Positions 7,690-14,847 of a stretch of 33,595 bases of DNA are shown piece by piece. The position numbers and the translations under genes were made by a program. A model generated the notes under the pieces. It made no database searches. It had not been told where the DNA came from and worked only from the letters and a program-made list of their open reading frames with translations. Source of the DNA: an uncultured beta proteobacterium (GTDB taxonomy: Bacteria > Pseudomonadota > Gammaproteobacteria > Burkholderiales > Burkholderiaceae_C); assembly GCA_903853895.1 (NCBI GenBank), contig CAINUX010000134.1:1-33595 (forward strand). The letters are read 5' to 3'. Within the stretch, counting starts at the first letter, position 1. Each line of letters opens with the position of its first letter.

Positions 7690-7896
7690 ATGAGAACGAC
7701 CGTAACCATCGAAGACACCCTGTACGCCAAAGCGCTGGAGGTTGCAGACCCGGAAATGGACAAGGCCGATATTTTCCGGGAGGCGGTGAAAACTTTCATT
7801 CGGGTGCAGGCCGCTAAACGCCTGGCAGCACTGGGCGGCTCCGTGCCGGACATGAAAGACATTCCCCGGCGCGGCGCTGAGCGTCTTGTTCCATGA
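7690..7896 (+). CDS. vapB: VapB-family antitoxin
   Basis: 68 residues. It begins [20 protein letters not shown] and continues with [19 protein letters not shown], the ribbon-helix-helix plus helix layout of VapB/DUF2191 antitoxins. It ends with a short tail ([10 protein letters not shown]) that would wrap the toxin. The ATG at 7690 is chosen because the beta strand of the DNA-binding fold starts there. The stop overlaps the start of vapC by 4 bp (ATGA), as usual for toxin-antitoxin pairs. The protein should neutralise the toxin and repress the operon from the upstream dyad. The pair sits between creC and creD, which are adjacent in most bacteria that have them. Confidence 0.88.
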   Translation: MRTTVTIEDTLYAKALEVADPEMDKADIFREAVKTFIRVQAAKRLAALGGSVPDMKDIPRRGAERLVP

Positions 7897-8273
7897 GCGT
7901 GTTGATTGATACGTCGGTGTGGTCTGATCACTTTCGCCGGCGCAATGGAATCTTGGTGGAATTGATCGTGCTGGATCAGGCGTTAACGCACCCTATGGTG
8001 GTGGGCGAGCTTGCATGTGGTACGCCCCCCGAGCCCAGAGAAAAGACCTTGGGTGATATGGACCTGCTGCGGCCCGCCCATCTGGCTAGCTTGGGCGAGG
8101 TCAGAGCTTTCGTTGATCGGGAGAAGTTGTTTGGGCTTGGCTGCGGTCTGGTGGACATGACGCTGCTGGCATCCACGTTGATGACGCCAGGCGCATCTCT
8201 TTGGACGCTCGATAAGCGGCTCGCCGGACTGGCGACACGCTATGGCGTTGCGTTTGTCGCTCCCATCCATTAA
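7893..8273 (+). CDS. vapC: VapC-family PIN-domain toxin
   Basis: 126 residues, a complete PIN domain. The four acidic residues of the metal site are present: D6 (LIDTSVW), E39 (VVGELACG), D88 ([10 protein letters not shown]) and D107 (WTLDKRL). VapC toxins are Mg-dependent ribonucleases that cut tRNA or rRNA when the antitoxin is lost. The gene overlaps vapB by 4 bp. Its stop codon is 3 bp before the first CreB-type repeat that precedes creD. The product looks active; its RNA target cannot be inferred. Confidence 0.92.
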   Translation: MSVLIDTSVWSDHFRRRNGILVELIVLDQALTHPMVVGELACGTPPEPREKTLGDMDLLRPAHLASLGEVRAFVDREKLFGLGCGLVDMTLLASTLMTPGASLWTLDKRLAGLATRYGVAFVAPIH

Positions 8274-8276
8274 GAC

Positions 8277-8312
8277 TTCACACCCGCTTCACAGACTTCA
8301 CACCGTCCTCAC
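8277..8312 (+). promoter_or_regulatory. Two tandem CreB binding sites (cre tags) before creD
   Basis: TTCAC-N6-TTCAC at 8277-8292 matches the established CreB consensus exactly. A second site, TTCAC-N6-CTCAC at 8297-8312, has one mismatch and follows with a 20-bp period. A further GTCAC lies at 8317-8321. The creD start at 8357 is 44 bp downstream. Direct repeats 11 bp apart within a site put both half-sites on one face of the helix. Confidence 0.78.
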
Positions 8313-8356
8313 CTGCGTCACACATGCTTGGGCTCTTGTTCAACATGGAGGGTCGG

Positions 8357-9718
8357 ATGAAGGAAATCATTTTTGGAAAACTCGGCGGCTTGCTGCTGGT
8401 CACCGCGCTGCTGCTGATCGGGCTGGGGCAAATCACTGCCCTGGTGCGCGAGCGCCAGGTGCAGCACATGAACGCGGTGAGCAGCGTCTCACAAAGCCTG
8501 GCGGGCAGCCAGACCCTGCTCGGCCCGCTGGTGCAGATGGCATGCACGGAGGAGTGGAGCGAGGCAGCCAGCATCCAGCAGCGCGCCTTCGCCCGCGTGC
8601 TGGCGCCCAGCACGCTGGTGGTGGGCGGCAACAGCCAGGTGGAGGCCCGAGCGCGCGGGTTGCATGCAACCCAGGTGTTTACGCTGAAGTCGCGCATCAC
8701 CGCCCAATGGACGGATCTGAAGGCGCTGGATGGTGGTGGGCGCTTGCATGCAGGCTCCCGGCTGCAGTGCAGCCCGCCGGTGCTGCTGCTGGCCGTGTCG
8801 GATGCGCGGGGCATTCGCCAGGCCGATGTCAAGGTCAACGGGCAGGCCCTGGCGGTGCAGGCAGGCACCGCTCACACTACCTACACCCGTGGCGTGCAGG
8901 CCAGTTTGCCCGTCAACACCGCCCTGGGTGAACCCATGACTGCGGAGATTGTGCTGGAGCTGGTGGGAACCGAGGGCCTGAACGTCGTGCCCCTGGGCAG
9001 CGCCACGCAGATCCAGTTGACGTCCAACTGGGCGCACCCCAGCTTCTACGGGCAGTTTCTGCCGTCCGAGCGCACGGTGAGCGCCAAGGGTTTTGACGCC
9101 AGCTGGCGCGTGTCGGCCCTGGCCAGTTCGGCCCAGCAGGCGGTGTTGAACGGCAGCCAGTTGTGCAACAGCGGCAACGTCGGCATGCAGGACACCAGCG
9201 CACCGCAAAGCACAGCGACGGTGACCAAGGCCCCGTGTGTGGAGACGCTGGGCGTGGGCTTCTTCGACCCCATCAACACCTATTCGCTGTCCGACCGCGC
9301 CACCAAGTACGGTCTGTTGTTCATAGTGCTGACGTTTGTGGCGGTGGGGCTGTTTGAGTTCATGCGCGGGTTGCGGGTGCACCCCATTCAGTACTTCCTG
9401 GTCGGTGCAGCCATCAGCATCTTCTTTTTGCTGCTGGTCAGCCTGTCCGAGCACCTGGCGTTTGGCGTGGCCTATGCCACTGCCGCCAGCGCCTGCGTGA
9501 CTTTGCTGGGCTACTACGCCAGCCACATGCTGCACAGCTGGAAGCGTGGTCTGCCGTTTGCCAGCGGCATTGCCGCCCTGTATGGGCTGCTGTATGTGCT
9601 GCTACAGCTGGAGCAGACTGCGATGGTGGTGGGCGCCATTGCACTGTTCATGGTGTTGGGAGTCGTGATGGCACTGACACGCAAGGTGGACTGGTACACA
9701 CGCTTGCAGGTGGCCTGA
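8357..9718 (+). CDS. creD: Inner membrane protein CreD
   Basis: 453 residues from the ATG at 8357, chosen because GGAGGG at 8347-8352 is a good ribosome site; ATGs at 8324 and 8345 are in frame. The protein has one N-terminal membrane helix and a large periplasmic domain containing SNWAHPSFYGQFLPSERTVS and GVGFFDPINTYSLSDRATKY. A C-terminal block of about five helices begins GLLFIVLTFVAVGLFEF. These are hallmarks of CreD. CreD is the main output of CreBC in several bacteria and affects the envelope and beta-lactam response, but its biochemical role is not known. Here it is cut off from creBC by vapBC but keeps its own CreB sites. Confidence 0.95.
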   Translation: MKEIIFGKLGGLLLVTALLLIGLGQITALVRERQVQHMNAVSSVSQSLAGSQTLLGPLVQMACTEEWSEAASIQQRAFARVLAPSTLVVGGNSQVEARARGLHATQVFTLKSRITAQWTDLKALDGGGRLHAGSRLQCSPPVLLLAVSDARGIRQADVKVNGQALAVQAGTAHTTYTRGVQASLPVNTALGEPMTAEIVLELVGTEGLNVVPLGSATQIQLTSNWAHPSFYGQFLPSERTVSAKGFDASWRVSALASSAQQAVLNGSQLCNSGNVGMQDTSAPQSTATVTKAPCVETLGVGFFDPINTYSLSDRATKYGLLFIVLTFVAVGLFEFMRGLRVHPIQYFLVGAAISIFFLLLVSLSEHLAFGVAYATAASACVTLLGYYASHMLHSWKRGLPFASGIAALYGLLYVLLQLEQTAMVVGAIALFMVLGVVMALTRKVDWYTRLQVA

Positions 9719-9736
9719 AGCCTGCCCCCTAGGAGC

Positions 9737-9820
9737 CTGGGCGGCAAAGCGCTCTGCTCCGTGTCCCCCGCCCGCTGCACGGGTTCCTCCTTTACCTACG
9801 CAGAACGCTTCGCCGCCCAG
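9737..9820. repeat. Long inverted repeat downstream of creD
   Basis: The arms 9737-9757 and 9800-9820 are 21 nt and complementary except for two positions (outer part CTGGGCGGC/GCCGCCCAG). They are separated by a 42-nt C-rich loop, and ACTTTT follows the second arm. It could be a transcription terminator for creD or a palindromic mobile repeat; the large loop favours the latter or both. Confidence 0.55.
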
Positions 9821-9837
9821 ACTTTTAGTGCGAACTG

Positions 9838-9867
9838 GCTGTCACCTGCGTTCTGACACGTGACAGC
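9838..9867. promoter_or_regulatory. Inverted repeat upstream of acyl-CoA dehydrogenase
   Basis: GCTGTCAC and GTGACAGC are perfect inverted repeats with a 14-nt spacer, ending 21 bp before the start codon. A CACGTG core overlaps the right half. It is placed like an operator. The cognate regulator is unknown. Confidence 0.4.
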
Positions 9868-9888
9868 GGCCACGCGGACAATCGGCAT

Positions 9889-11190
9889 ATGGACTTTGCA
9901 CATTCCCCCCGGGCGCAAGACCTGCGCCAGCGTCTTGAAGCCTTCACGCAGCGCTACGTGCTGCCCTACAACGCGGCCTGGCATGCGTCCGTGCAAGCGG
10001 GCGTCTACCCGCCGCCCTTTCTGGAAGACCTGAAGACCCTGGCCCGTGAAGAAGGGCTGTGGAATTTGTTCCTGCCCACGCTACGCGAAGACGAGCCGGG
10101 CACGCGTCTGAGCAACCTGGACTACGCCCCGCTGGCCGAAGCCATGGGCCGCCTGCACTGGGCGCCTGAGGTCTTCAACTGCAGTGCGCCCGACACCGGC
10201 AACATGGAGCTGCTGCACCGCTTTGCCAACCCGACGCAGCGCACGCAGTGGCTGGAGCCGCTACTGAACGGTGACATCCGCTCCGCCTTTGCGATGTCGG
10301 AGCCCGATGTGGCCTCCAGCGACCCTACTAACCTGCAGACCACGGTGCGCAGCGATGGCGACCAACTGGTGCTCAATGGTCGCAAGTGGTTCATCACCGG
10401 CGTGGCGCATCCGCAGTGCAAGCTGCTGATCGTCATGTGCCGCAATGCAGTGGATGTGGATGACGCCGCCGACACCAGTGCCCACCACCAGCACAGCATG
10501 GTGCTGGTCCCCCTGGACACGCCCGGCGTGCAGGTGGTGCGCAATATTGCCGTGGTGCACCACCAGTCACCCGAAGGCCATTGCGAAATTGTGCTGCGCG
10601 ATGTGCGCGTCAGTGCCGACCATTTGCTGGGTGCGTGGGGCGAAGGTTTTGCGATGGCGCAGGCCCGCCTGGGGCCAGGCCGCGTGCACCACTGCATGCG
10701 CGCCATTGGCCAGTGCGAGCTGGCCCTGGAATTGGCCACCGAGCGCACGCTGGAGCGCCAGGCCTTTGGCAAATATTTGTCGGATTTTTCCAATGTGCAA
10801 GACTGGATTGCCGAGTCGCGCATGGAGATCGACCAGGCGCGCTTGCTGGTGCTGCAAGTCGCGTGGATGCTGGACCAGCCAGCCGGCGTGGTCGAGCCCG
10901 GCGCGCTGCGCGCCCAGGTCGCCGCCATCAAGGTGGTGGCGGCGCGTCTGCAGTCGCGCGTGGTGGACCGCGCCATGCAGGTCTTTGGCGCCATGGGCCT
11001 GTCGCCCGATACGCCGCTGGCTTTCTTCTGGACCTGGGGCCGGGCACTGCACTTGATGGACGGGCCGGACGAGGTGCATCTGCGCACGGTGGCCCGCCAT
11101 GAGCTGGCGCAGGGGAGGGCGCGTGCGGGCTCTACTGCGGCGTATTTCACGACACCGGAGCAAATGTTGGCGCTGCCCCGGATTCGGTAG
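9889..11190 (+). CDS. Acyl-CoA dehydrogenase (ACAD10/11-like)
   Basis: 433 residues. Family blocks in order: an N-terminal helical domain, the FAD/substrate strand region (SAFAMSEPDVASSDPTNLQT), LNGRKWFITGVAHPQCK, GPGRVHHCMRAIGQCELAL, ERQAFGKYLSDFSNVQDWIA, MQVFGAMGLSPDTPLAF and DGPDEVHLRTVARHEL. These match the ACAD10/11-like subgroup, which oxidises acyl-CoA, including branched or 4-hydroxy chains, with FAD and ETF. Start ATG at 9889, with no clear ribosome site. It stands alone here with no ETF or thiolase gene beside it, so the substrate is unknown. An inverted repeat sits just upstream. Confidence 0.9.
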   Translation: MDFAHSPRAQDLRQRLEAFTQRYVLPYNAAWHASVQAGVYPPPFLEDLKTLAREEGLWNLFLPTLREDEPGTRLSNLDYAPLAEAMGRLHWAPEVFNCSAPDTGNMELLHRFANPTQRTQWLEPLLNGDIRSAFAMSEPDVASSDPTNLQTTVRSDGDQLVLNGRKWFITGVAHPQCKLLIVMCRNAVDVDDAADTSAHHQHSMVLVPLDTPGVQVVRNIAVVHHQSPEGHCEIVLRDVRVSADHLLGAWGEGFAMAQARLGPGRVHHCMRAIGQCELALELATERTLERQAFGKYLSDFSNVQDWIAESRMEIDQARLLVLQVAWMLDQPAGVVEPGALRAQVAAIKVVAARLQSRVVDRAMQVFGAMGLSPDTPLAFFWTWGRALHLMDGPDEVHLRTVARHELAQGRARAGSTAAYFTTPEQMLALPRIR

Positions 11191-11220
11191 AGAGCAGCTT
11201 ATGCCTGCATGTGTGGGGGC

Positions 11221-11323
11221 TGGCGGATCGGGTATTCGTTCTCTGGCCCACGCTCGCCGTCGTGCGACAACGTCGAATGGGGCCGACGCCCGAACACCCA
11301 ATCCACCAGCCTGGCGGCGGTCT
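11221..11323. repeat. Palindromic element, copy 1 (left border of island)
   Basis: The left arm around 11223-11250 (GGATCGGGTATTCG ... CTGGCCCA) pairs imperfectly with the right arm 11276-11306 (TGGGGCCGACGCCCGAACAC, then CCAATCC). It shares TCTCTGGCCCACGCTCGC, AATGGGGCCGACG, CCTGGCGG and GTCTGCC, in the same order, with the reverse complement of 12721-12896. The two are therefore copies of one element family in opposite orientation. Confidence 0.65.
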
Positions 11324-11400
11324 GCCAAAATGTGGATACACATTAAACAAACCGTGGAACCAGCGCATGCAAGGCTGTAAGCCACTTTCAGGGGAATTCG

Positions 11401-11454
11401 ATGGTCACCTTGTGGGGCAGCGCGCAATGTTCAGAGCACTTTTGGGTGCTCTGA
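11401..11454 (+). CDS. Possible 17-residue leader peptide
   Basis: ATG at 11401 follows a good ribosome site (AGGGGAA). The reading MVTLWGSAQCSEHFWVL ends at a TGA inside a perfect hairpin (11423-11462). A short ORF with a strong ribosome site that ends in a hairpin before a gene is the layout of a translational attenuator. It could equally be chance; there is no homology to judge by. Confidence 0.25.
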   Translation: MVTLWGSAQCSEHFWVL

Positions 11455-11462
11455 ACATTGCG
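11423..11462. repeat. Perfect 17-bp hairpin
   Basis: CGCAATGTTCAGAGCAC, loop TTTTGG, then GTGCTCTGAACATTGCG: a perfect 17-bp stem with a 6-nt loop. No T-run follows, so it is not a standard terminator. It ends 6 bp before the ATG at 11469 and would block or regulate translation if transcribed. Confidence 0.8.
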
Positions 11463-11468
11463 TTATCC

Positions 11469-11786
11469 ATGACCAAGCGCAACGCATCTTCAACTCCGGC
11501 GTCACGATTGATGGTGGTCGTCGCTTGGGTTGGCGGAATCGCCTCTGTAGGCGGCTTGGTCGCGATGGTCCTCATTGCCATTGACAAGATCAGTGCCGGG
11601 CAAGGCCTCGAAACCTATCGAACCAAGTGGATGGTTGAGGACAATTGGATCGGCTTTCTTTTCTTTGTCGTCGTGACCACCGTAGTGGTTTTAGCGGCGG
11701 CAATAATTGGGTGGTTTCAGCGACGAAGTGAGCGACGCGAAGTTCAACAGCTTCACGCGAGATATTCGGAGGGGCATCATGGATAA
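11469..11786 (+). CDS. Hypothetical small membrane protein
   Basis: 105 residues from the ATG at 11469; an alternative in-frame ATG at 11427 lies in the hairpin arm. There are two membrane segments: LMVVVAWVGGIASVGGLVAM and onwards (about 14-38), and IGFLFFVVVTTVVVLAAAII (about 61-81). A charged C-terminal tail follows (QRRSERREVQQLHARYSEGH). No family was recognised. Third codon positions are more A/T-rich than in the flanking acyl-CoA dehydrogenase and chemoreceptor genes, which fits acquired DNA. The 3' end overlaps a short ORF at 11779. Confidence 0.5.
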   Translation: MTKRNASSTPASRLMVVVAWVGGIASVGGLVAMVLIAIDKISAGQGLETYRTKWMVEDNWIGFLFFVVVTTVVVLAAAIIGWFQRRSERREVQQLHARYSEGHHG

Positions 11787-11880
11787 CAGATTGATAGATT
11801 GGACCACCAACGGCGATCTACGCCCTCGCCATTCTTCGGCCAACAGTGCGCCGTTGTCGCCAAATCATCGCCAACGTTGA
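11779..11880 (+). CDS. Short ORF, possibly 5' half of a frameshifted gene
   Basis: 33 codons starting MDNRLIDWTTNGD, with a good ribosome site (CGGAGGGG). The shifted frame from about 11816 reads IYALAILRPTVRRCRQIIAN and runs open into the membrane protein at 11891, which lacks a good ribosome site of its own. A single indel near 11815 would join the two into one protein of about 120 residues. Which reading is right cannot be settled here. Confidence 0.3.
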   Translation: MDNRLIDWTTNGDLRPRHSSANSAPLSPNHRQR

Positions 11881-11890
11881 GCAGCACGAA

Positions 11891-12148
11891 ATGGATTTCA
11901 CGCCCTCACTTCTGTTTGGCATCGCTGGGGCGATGGCAGGTCTCCTTGCATCTGGTCTGGGCCTTGCCGCGCTAAAACATCTTCCTGCAGCTACAGAATC
12001 TGACCGCGTCGTGGGTTGGACCCTTTGGTGGTGGGTAAACACCAAACGTTACGACTCAGAAGGCCAACGTCTTTGTCGTCGAGGGGGTTGGGTTTTTGCG
12101 GTTGGTGCCGTCTGCTGGATTCTGGCGGTCTACTTCTGGAGGCATTGA
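11891..12148 (+). CDS. Hypothetical membrane protein
   Basis: 85 residues from the ATG at 11891; the frame is open back to about 11798, with a GTG at 11846 as another candidate. It has an N-terminal membrane helix (SLLFGIAGAMAGLLASGLGL), a middle loop (ATESDRVVGWTLWWWVNTKR) and a second helix (WVFAVGAVCWILAVYFW). No family recognised. It may be the 3' part of a gene starting at 11779. It lies in the island between the two palindromic elements, 150 bp upstream of the dfrB-like gene. Confidence 0.5.
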   Translation: MDFTPSLLFGIAGAMAGLLASGLGLAALKHLPAATESDRVVGWTLWWWVNTKRYDSEGQRLCRRGGWVFAVGAVCWILAVYFWRH

Positions 12149-12150
12149 GT

Positions 12151-12315
12151 GTGGTCAATGCAATTCGCACACTTAACCAGTCGCTCGTCGCGTACACGCA
12201 GCATCAGATTGCCGCCTCGCGGCTCATGCTGCGTTCCGGACAGCGCGAACGATATGGATCAATAGATCACCTCAAGATATTCACAAGAAAGGTTAGGTAT
12301 GGAGCAAAGTGGTAA
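12151..12315 (+). CDS. Doubtful 54-codon ORF overlapping dfrB start
   Basis: GTG at 12151 with GGAGG 8 nt upstream; it reads [20 protein letters not shown] and ends 17 bp inside the dfrB-like gene. It runs through a strong hairpin (12196-12234). No homology recognised. It may be no more than a leader region, but the overlap would couple it to dfrB. Confidence 0.2.
   Translation: MVNAIRTLNQSLVAYTQHQIAASRLMLRSGQRERYGSIDHLKIFTRKVRYGAKW
12196..12234. repeat. Stem-loop in the dfrB leader
   Basis: ACGCAGCAT (12196-12204) pairs with ATGCTGCGT (12226-12234), with an inner GCCGC/GCGGC stem. It lies between the membrane ORF and the dfrB-like gene. It recalls the internal stem of an integron attC site, but the flanking boxes are not convincing. 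Confidence 0.5.
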
Positions 12316-12535
12316 TGAAGTCAGTACTCCAGTTACTGGCCAGTTTGCGGTCCCATTGCGCGCCACATTTGGCCTGGGAGATCGCGTACGCAAGAAATCT
12401 GGCGCCGCTTGGCAGGGTCAAGTTGTCGGCTGGTACTGCACAAAACTGACCCCTGAAGGCTATGCCGTCGAGTCTGAGTCTCATCCAGGCTCAGTACAAA
12501 TTTATCCTGTGGCTGCGCTTGAACGCGTGGCCTAA
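12299..12535 (+). CDS. dfrB: Type II dihydrofolate reductase (DfrB/R67 family)
   Basis: 78 residues, the exact length of R67 DHFR. After a variable N-terminus ([20 protein letters not shown]) the core reads [46 protein letters not shown] and PVAALERVA. Known R67 active-site residues K32, Q67, I68 and Y69 are all present, as are W38 and W45. DfrB enzymes are SH3-fold homotetramers that reduce dihydrofolate with NADPH. They are unrelated to FolA and insensitive to trimethoprim. The start has a ribosome site (AGAAAGG, 6 nt upstream). GTTAGGT at 12292-12298 precedes the ATG and GCCTAAC at 12530-12536 contains the stop; both fit integron core-site patterns. No integrase gene is in the window. Resistance itself is inferred. 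Confidence 0.94.
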   Translation: MEQSGNEVSTPVTGQFAVPLRATFGLGDRVRKKSGAAWQGQVVGWYCTKLTPEGYAVESESHPGSVQIYPVAALERVA

Positions 12536-12663
12536 CTCGAACGTAACAACCGCTCGGGATCGCTGCGAAAGTTGCTTCTCTTCCGTCAGCGGAAATTGGC
12601 CCCGGCCAAAGCGCTTTCAACACCCAAGGTGGGCGGAGGCGCAGATTTGGGGAGAGGTTACGA

Positions 12664-12722
12664 GTAAAACCGGCCGCTAGCCCTCGTGGAATATGCCTAA
12701 ACAGCTATGTATTTTGTAGCGG
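12664..12722 (-). repeat. Dispersed repeat, copy B
   Basis: Read on the minus strand: GCTACAAAATACATAGC, 14 nt (TGTTTAGGCATATT), CCACGAGGGCTAGCGGCCGG, then TTTTAC. It is one of the best-preserved copies and lies between the dfrB-like gene and the second palindromic element. The remaining 12536-12663 holds no recognisable gene. Confidence 0.85.
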
Positions 12723-12896
12723 CAGACACCACGTACCGCCAGGTCGGTGGGCCGGGTGTCCCTTCGTCGGCCCCATTTGCGGCCGCCACAGAACAGGCGA
12801 ACCAACTAAAGCGTTAACGCAGTAACAAAAGAGAACCCAAAACAGCCGCCCGCGAGCGTGGGCCAGAGAAGGGACACCCGGCTCACCGGCCCCGCC
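12721..12896. repeat. Palindromic element, copy 2 (right border of island)
   Basis: GCCGGGTGTCCCTTC (12751-12765) and GAAGGGACACCCGGC (12868-12882) are a perfect 15-bp inverted repeat. The pairing extends imperfectly to about 30 nt per arm (12745-12775 and 12859-12889) around an 83-nt AT-richer centre. Its reverse complement shares several blocks with 11221-11323. It directly follows the stop codon side of the chemoreceptor gene and could also terminate transcription. Confidence 0.7.
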
Positions 12897-12907
12897 AAAC
12901 CCGCACC

Positions 12908-14680
12908 TTAAAAGGTCTCCCAATCGTCATCAGAGGCGGCGGAAGATTTTACCGCTGACGCCTTGGGCGCGGATGGCGTCTTGATCGGCGCCGCCAGGGT
13001 TCGTTGCTGGCTTCTCAGTGCCGGCGTCCGAGGCGCCGGTGCCAGTTTGGGCGGCCGAGTTGGTGGTGGCGTATAGCGGGCCGGTGCGGCGCGTGGAGCC
13101 TGGTGCCGCGCAGTCGCGCCCTCGTGCTCGGCAGATAGTTTGAACACGGCCACCACATCGACCAGCTCCTGCGACTGTTGCTTGAGGCCGCTGGCCGCAG
13201 CGGCCATCTGTTCAACCAGTGCCGCGTTTTGCTGCGTGGCGTTGTCCATATGGCTCACCGCCTCGCCAACCTGCGCTACGCCGGCCGCCTGCTCGTTGCT
13301 GGAAGCGCTGATCTCGACCATGATGTTGGTCACGCGTTTGATTGAATCGACGACCCTCGTCATGGTCTCCCCGGCTTTGTCCACGAGTGTGGTGCCCTGC
13401 TCGACGCGCTCCACACTGGCGTTGATCAGCATCTTGATTTCCTTGGCGGCTTCAGCGCTGCGCCCGGCCAATGACCGCACTTCACTGGCCACCACGGCAA
13501 AACCTCGGCCCTGCTCACCGGCGCGGGCTGCTTCCACGGCGGCATTGAGCGCCAGGATATTGGTCTGGAACGCAATGCCGTCGATGACACTGATGATGTC
13601 CGAAATTTTGCGGGAGCTGTCGTTGATGCCCTTCATGGTTTGCACCACCTGGTTGACCACTTCGCCGCCCTGGGTCGCCACGATGGATGCATCGGCTGCC
13701 AGCTGGTTGGCGTGTAGCGCGGACTCGGCATTGCCGCGCACGGTGGAGCCCAGCTCCTCCATGCTGGCAGCGGTTTGCTCCAGGGCGCTGGCCTGCTGCT
13801 CGGTGCGGGACGACAGGTCGTGGTTGCCCTGTGCAATTTCGGCGCTGGCATTGGCTACCGACTCCGAACCCCTGCGCACGTTGGACACCACCCCGGCCAG
13901 GCTGGTTCGCATGTCTTCCATGGCGTGTAAGAGCAGCGAGATTTCGTCCTTGCCGTTGGCGTCCAGTGACACCGTCAGGTCACCTTTGGCAAACCCTTGG
14001 GCAGCCCGCACGGCAAATCCCAAGGGGCGGGTGATGAGACGGGTGATCCAGAACCCCAGTCCTGCCGCGAGGGCTATAGCAATCAGGACCACCAGCATCA
14101 GACCACCGCGTGCGACGGTGTACGTGGATTTGGCGCTGTTATAGGCTTCTTCGGCTCCTTGCTTGTTGAAAGCGATCATGCCGTCGAGTGTCTTGAACAG
14201 GGCCCGCAGGGCGGCCTGGGATTCACCGTTCATGTAGGCGGTGGATGCTATGGCCTCGGCCGGGCCGAAATTCGAGAGTTCCAGCAGCTTCTTCTGCGCC
14301 TCGTAGTAGCGCGTCAGATTTTTCTGGTACTCCGCCCACATCTTTTCTTCTTCAGGGCCATTCACCATGGTTTTGTATTTCTCGCCGACCTCGGCAACCT
14401 TGGCTTTGGCAGCGTTGATGAGATCTTCCTCCGGCGATTTTTCTTCCCCCAGCACGGCGATGACGTGCTGCATCTCTGCACGGCGGATGGTGTTGAGGTG
14501 AATCTGCATGTCACCCACGAGCGACACACTGGGTAGCCAGTTCGTGGCCATGTCTTCGGTGTTGCCATTGATCTTGGCCAACTCGAACATCGCAAAGCCG
14601 CCGGCCAGCGCGGTCGATATCACCAGGATCAGGAACACGGCCCCCAGCTTCACGCTGATTTTGATGTCAGATAGATTCAC
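12908..14680 (-). CDS. Methyl-accepting chemotaxis protein with CheR/CheB tether
   Basis: 590 residues from the GTG at 14680, chosen because GGAG lies 6 nt upstream and the membrane helix follows directly; the frame is open further upstream. It has TM1 (about 10-32), a four-helix-bundle periplasmic domain with [22 protein letters not shown]2 (about 190-215), HAMP and the signalling domain. The conserved tip reads [20 protein letters not shown] and [21 protein letters not shown] proline-rich linker ends in DWETF, the C-terminal pentapeptide type that binds CheR/CheB. It senses a small molecule through the 4HB domain and controls CheA. It is divergent from msrA. Confidence 0.95.
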   Translation of the reverse strand: MNLSDIKISVKLGAVFLILVISTALAGGFAMFELAKINGNTEDMATNWLPSVSLVGDMQIHLNTIRRAEMQHVIAVLGEEKSPEEDLINAAKAKVAEVGEKYKTMVNGPEEEKMWAEYQKNLTRYYEAQKKLLELSNFGPAEAIASTAYMNGESQAALRALFKTLDGMIAFNKQGAEEAYNSAKSTYTVARGGLMLVVLIAIALAAGLGFWITRLITRPLGFAVRAAQGFAKGDLTVSLDANGKDEISLLLHAMEDMRTSLAGVVSNVRRGSESVANASAEIAQGNHDLSSRTEQQASALEQTAASMEELGSTVRGNAESALHANQLAADASIVATQGGEVVNQVVQTMKGINDSSRKISDIISVIDGIAFQTNILALNAAVEAARAGEQGRGFAVVASEVRSLAGRSAEAAKEIKMLINASVERVEQGTTLVDKAGETMTRVVDSIKRVTNIMVEISASSNEQAAGVAQVGEAVSHMDNATQQNAALVEQMAAAASGLKQQSQELVDVVAVFKLSAEHEGATARHQAPRAAPARYTPPPTRPPKLAPAPRTPALRSQQRTLAAPIKTPSAPKASAVKSSAASDDDWETF

Positions 14681-14847
14681 TTTTTTCTCCACAAAGACAC
14701 TGAATGGACTGCCGCGGGGGCATCCATTGCTGAGCATCGATCTTGCATGATTTCTCGCCAACCGGTAGGTGGTTGTTTCCCTAATGTGTCTGCTAGCATA
14801 AGATTTTTGCCACCTGTGCGACACCTTCGAATCTTCCAAGGAAACCC

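Noticed and set aside
12168..12298. Complete integron attC site between the membrane ORF and dfrB
   Set aside because: ACTTAAC and GTTAGGT could pair as outer boxes and there is a central stem, but the sequences next to them (L boxes) are not complementary. Kept only as a cassette-like hint in the findings.
13117..13145. Further copy of the dispersed repeat (GCCCTCGTG in the chemoreceptor gene)
   Set aside because: Only nine bases match and there is no GCTAT-type arm 14 nt away.
14681..14839. N-terminal extension of the 4HB chemoreceptor
   Set aside because: The GTG at 14680 has a proper ribosome site and is followed directly by the first membrane helix; the extension is divergent promoter region for msrA.
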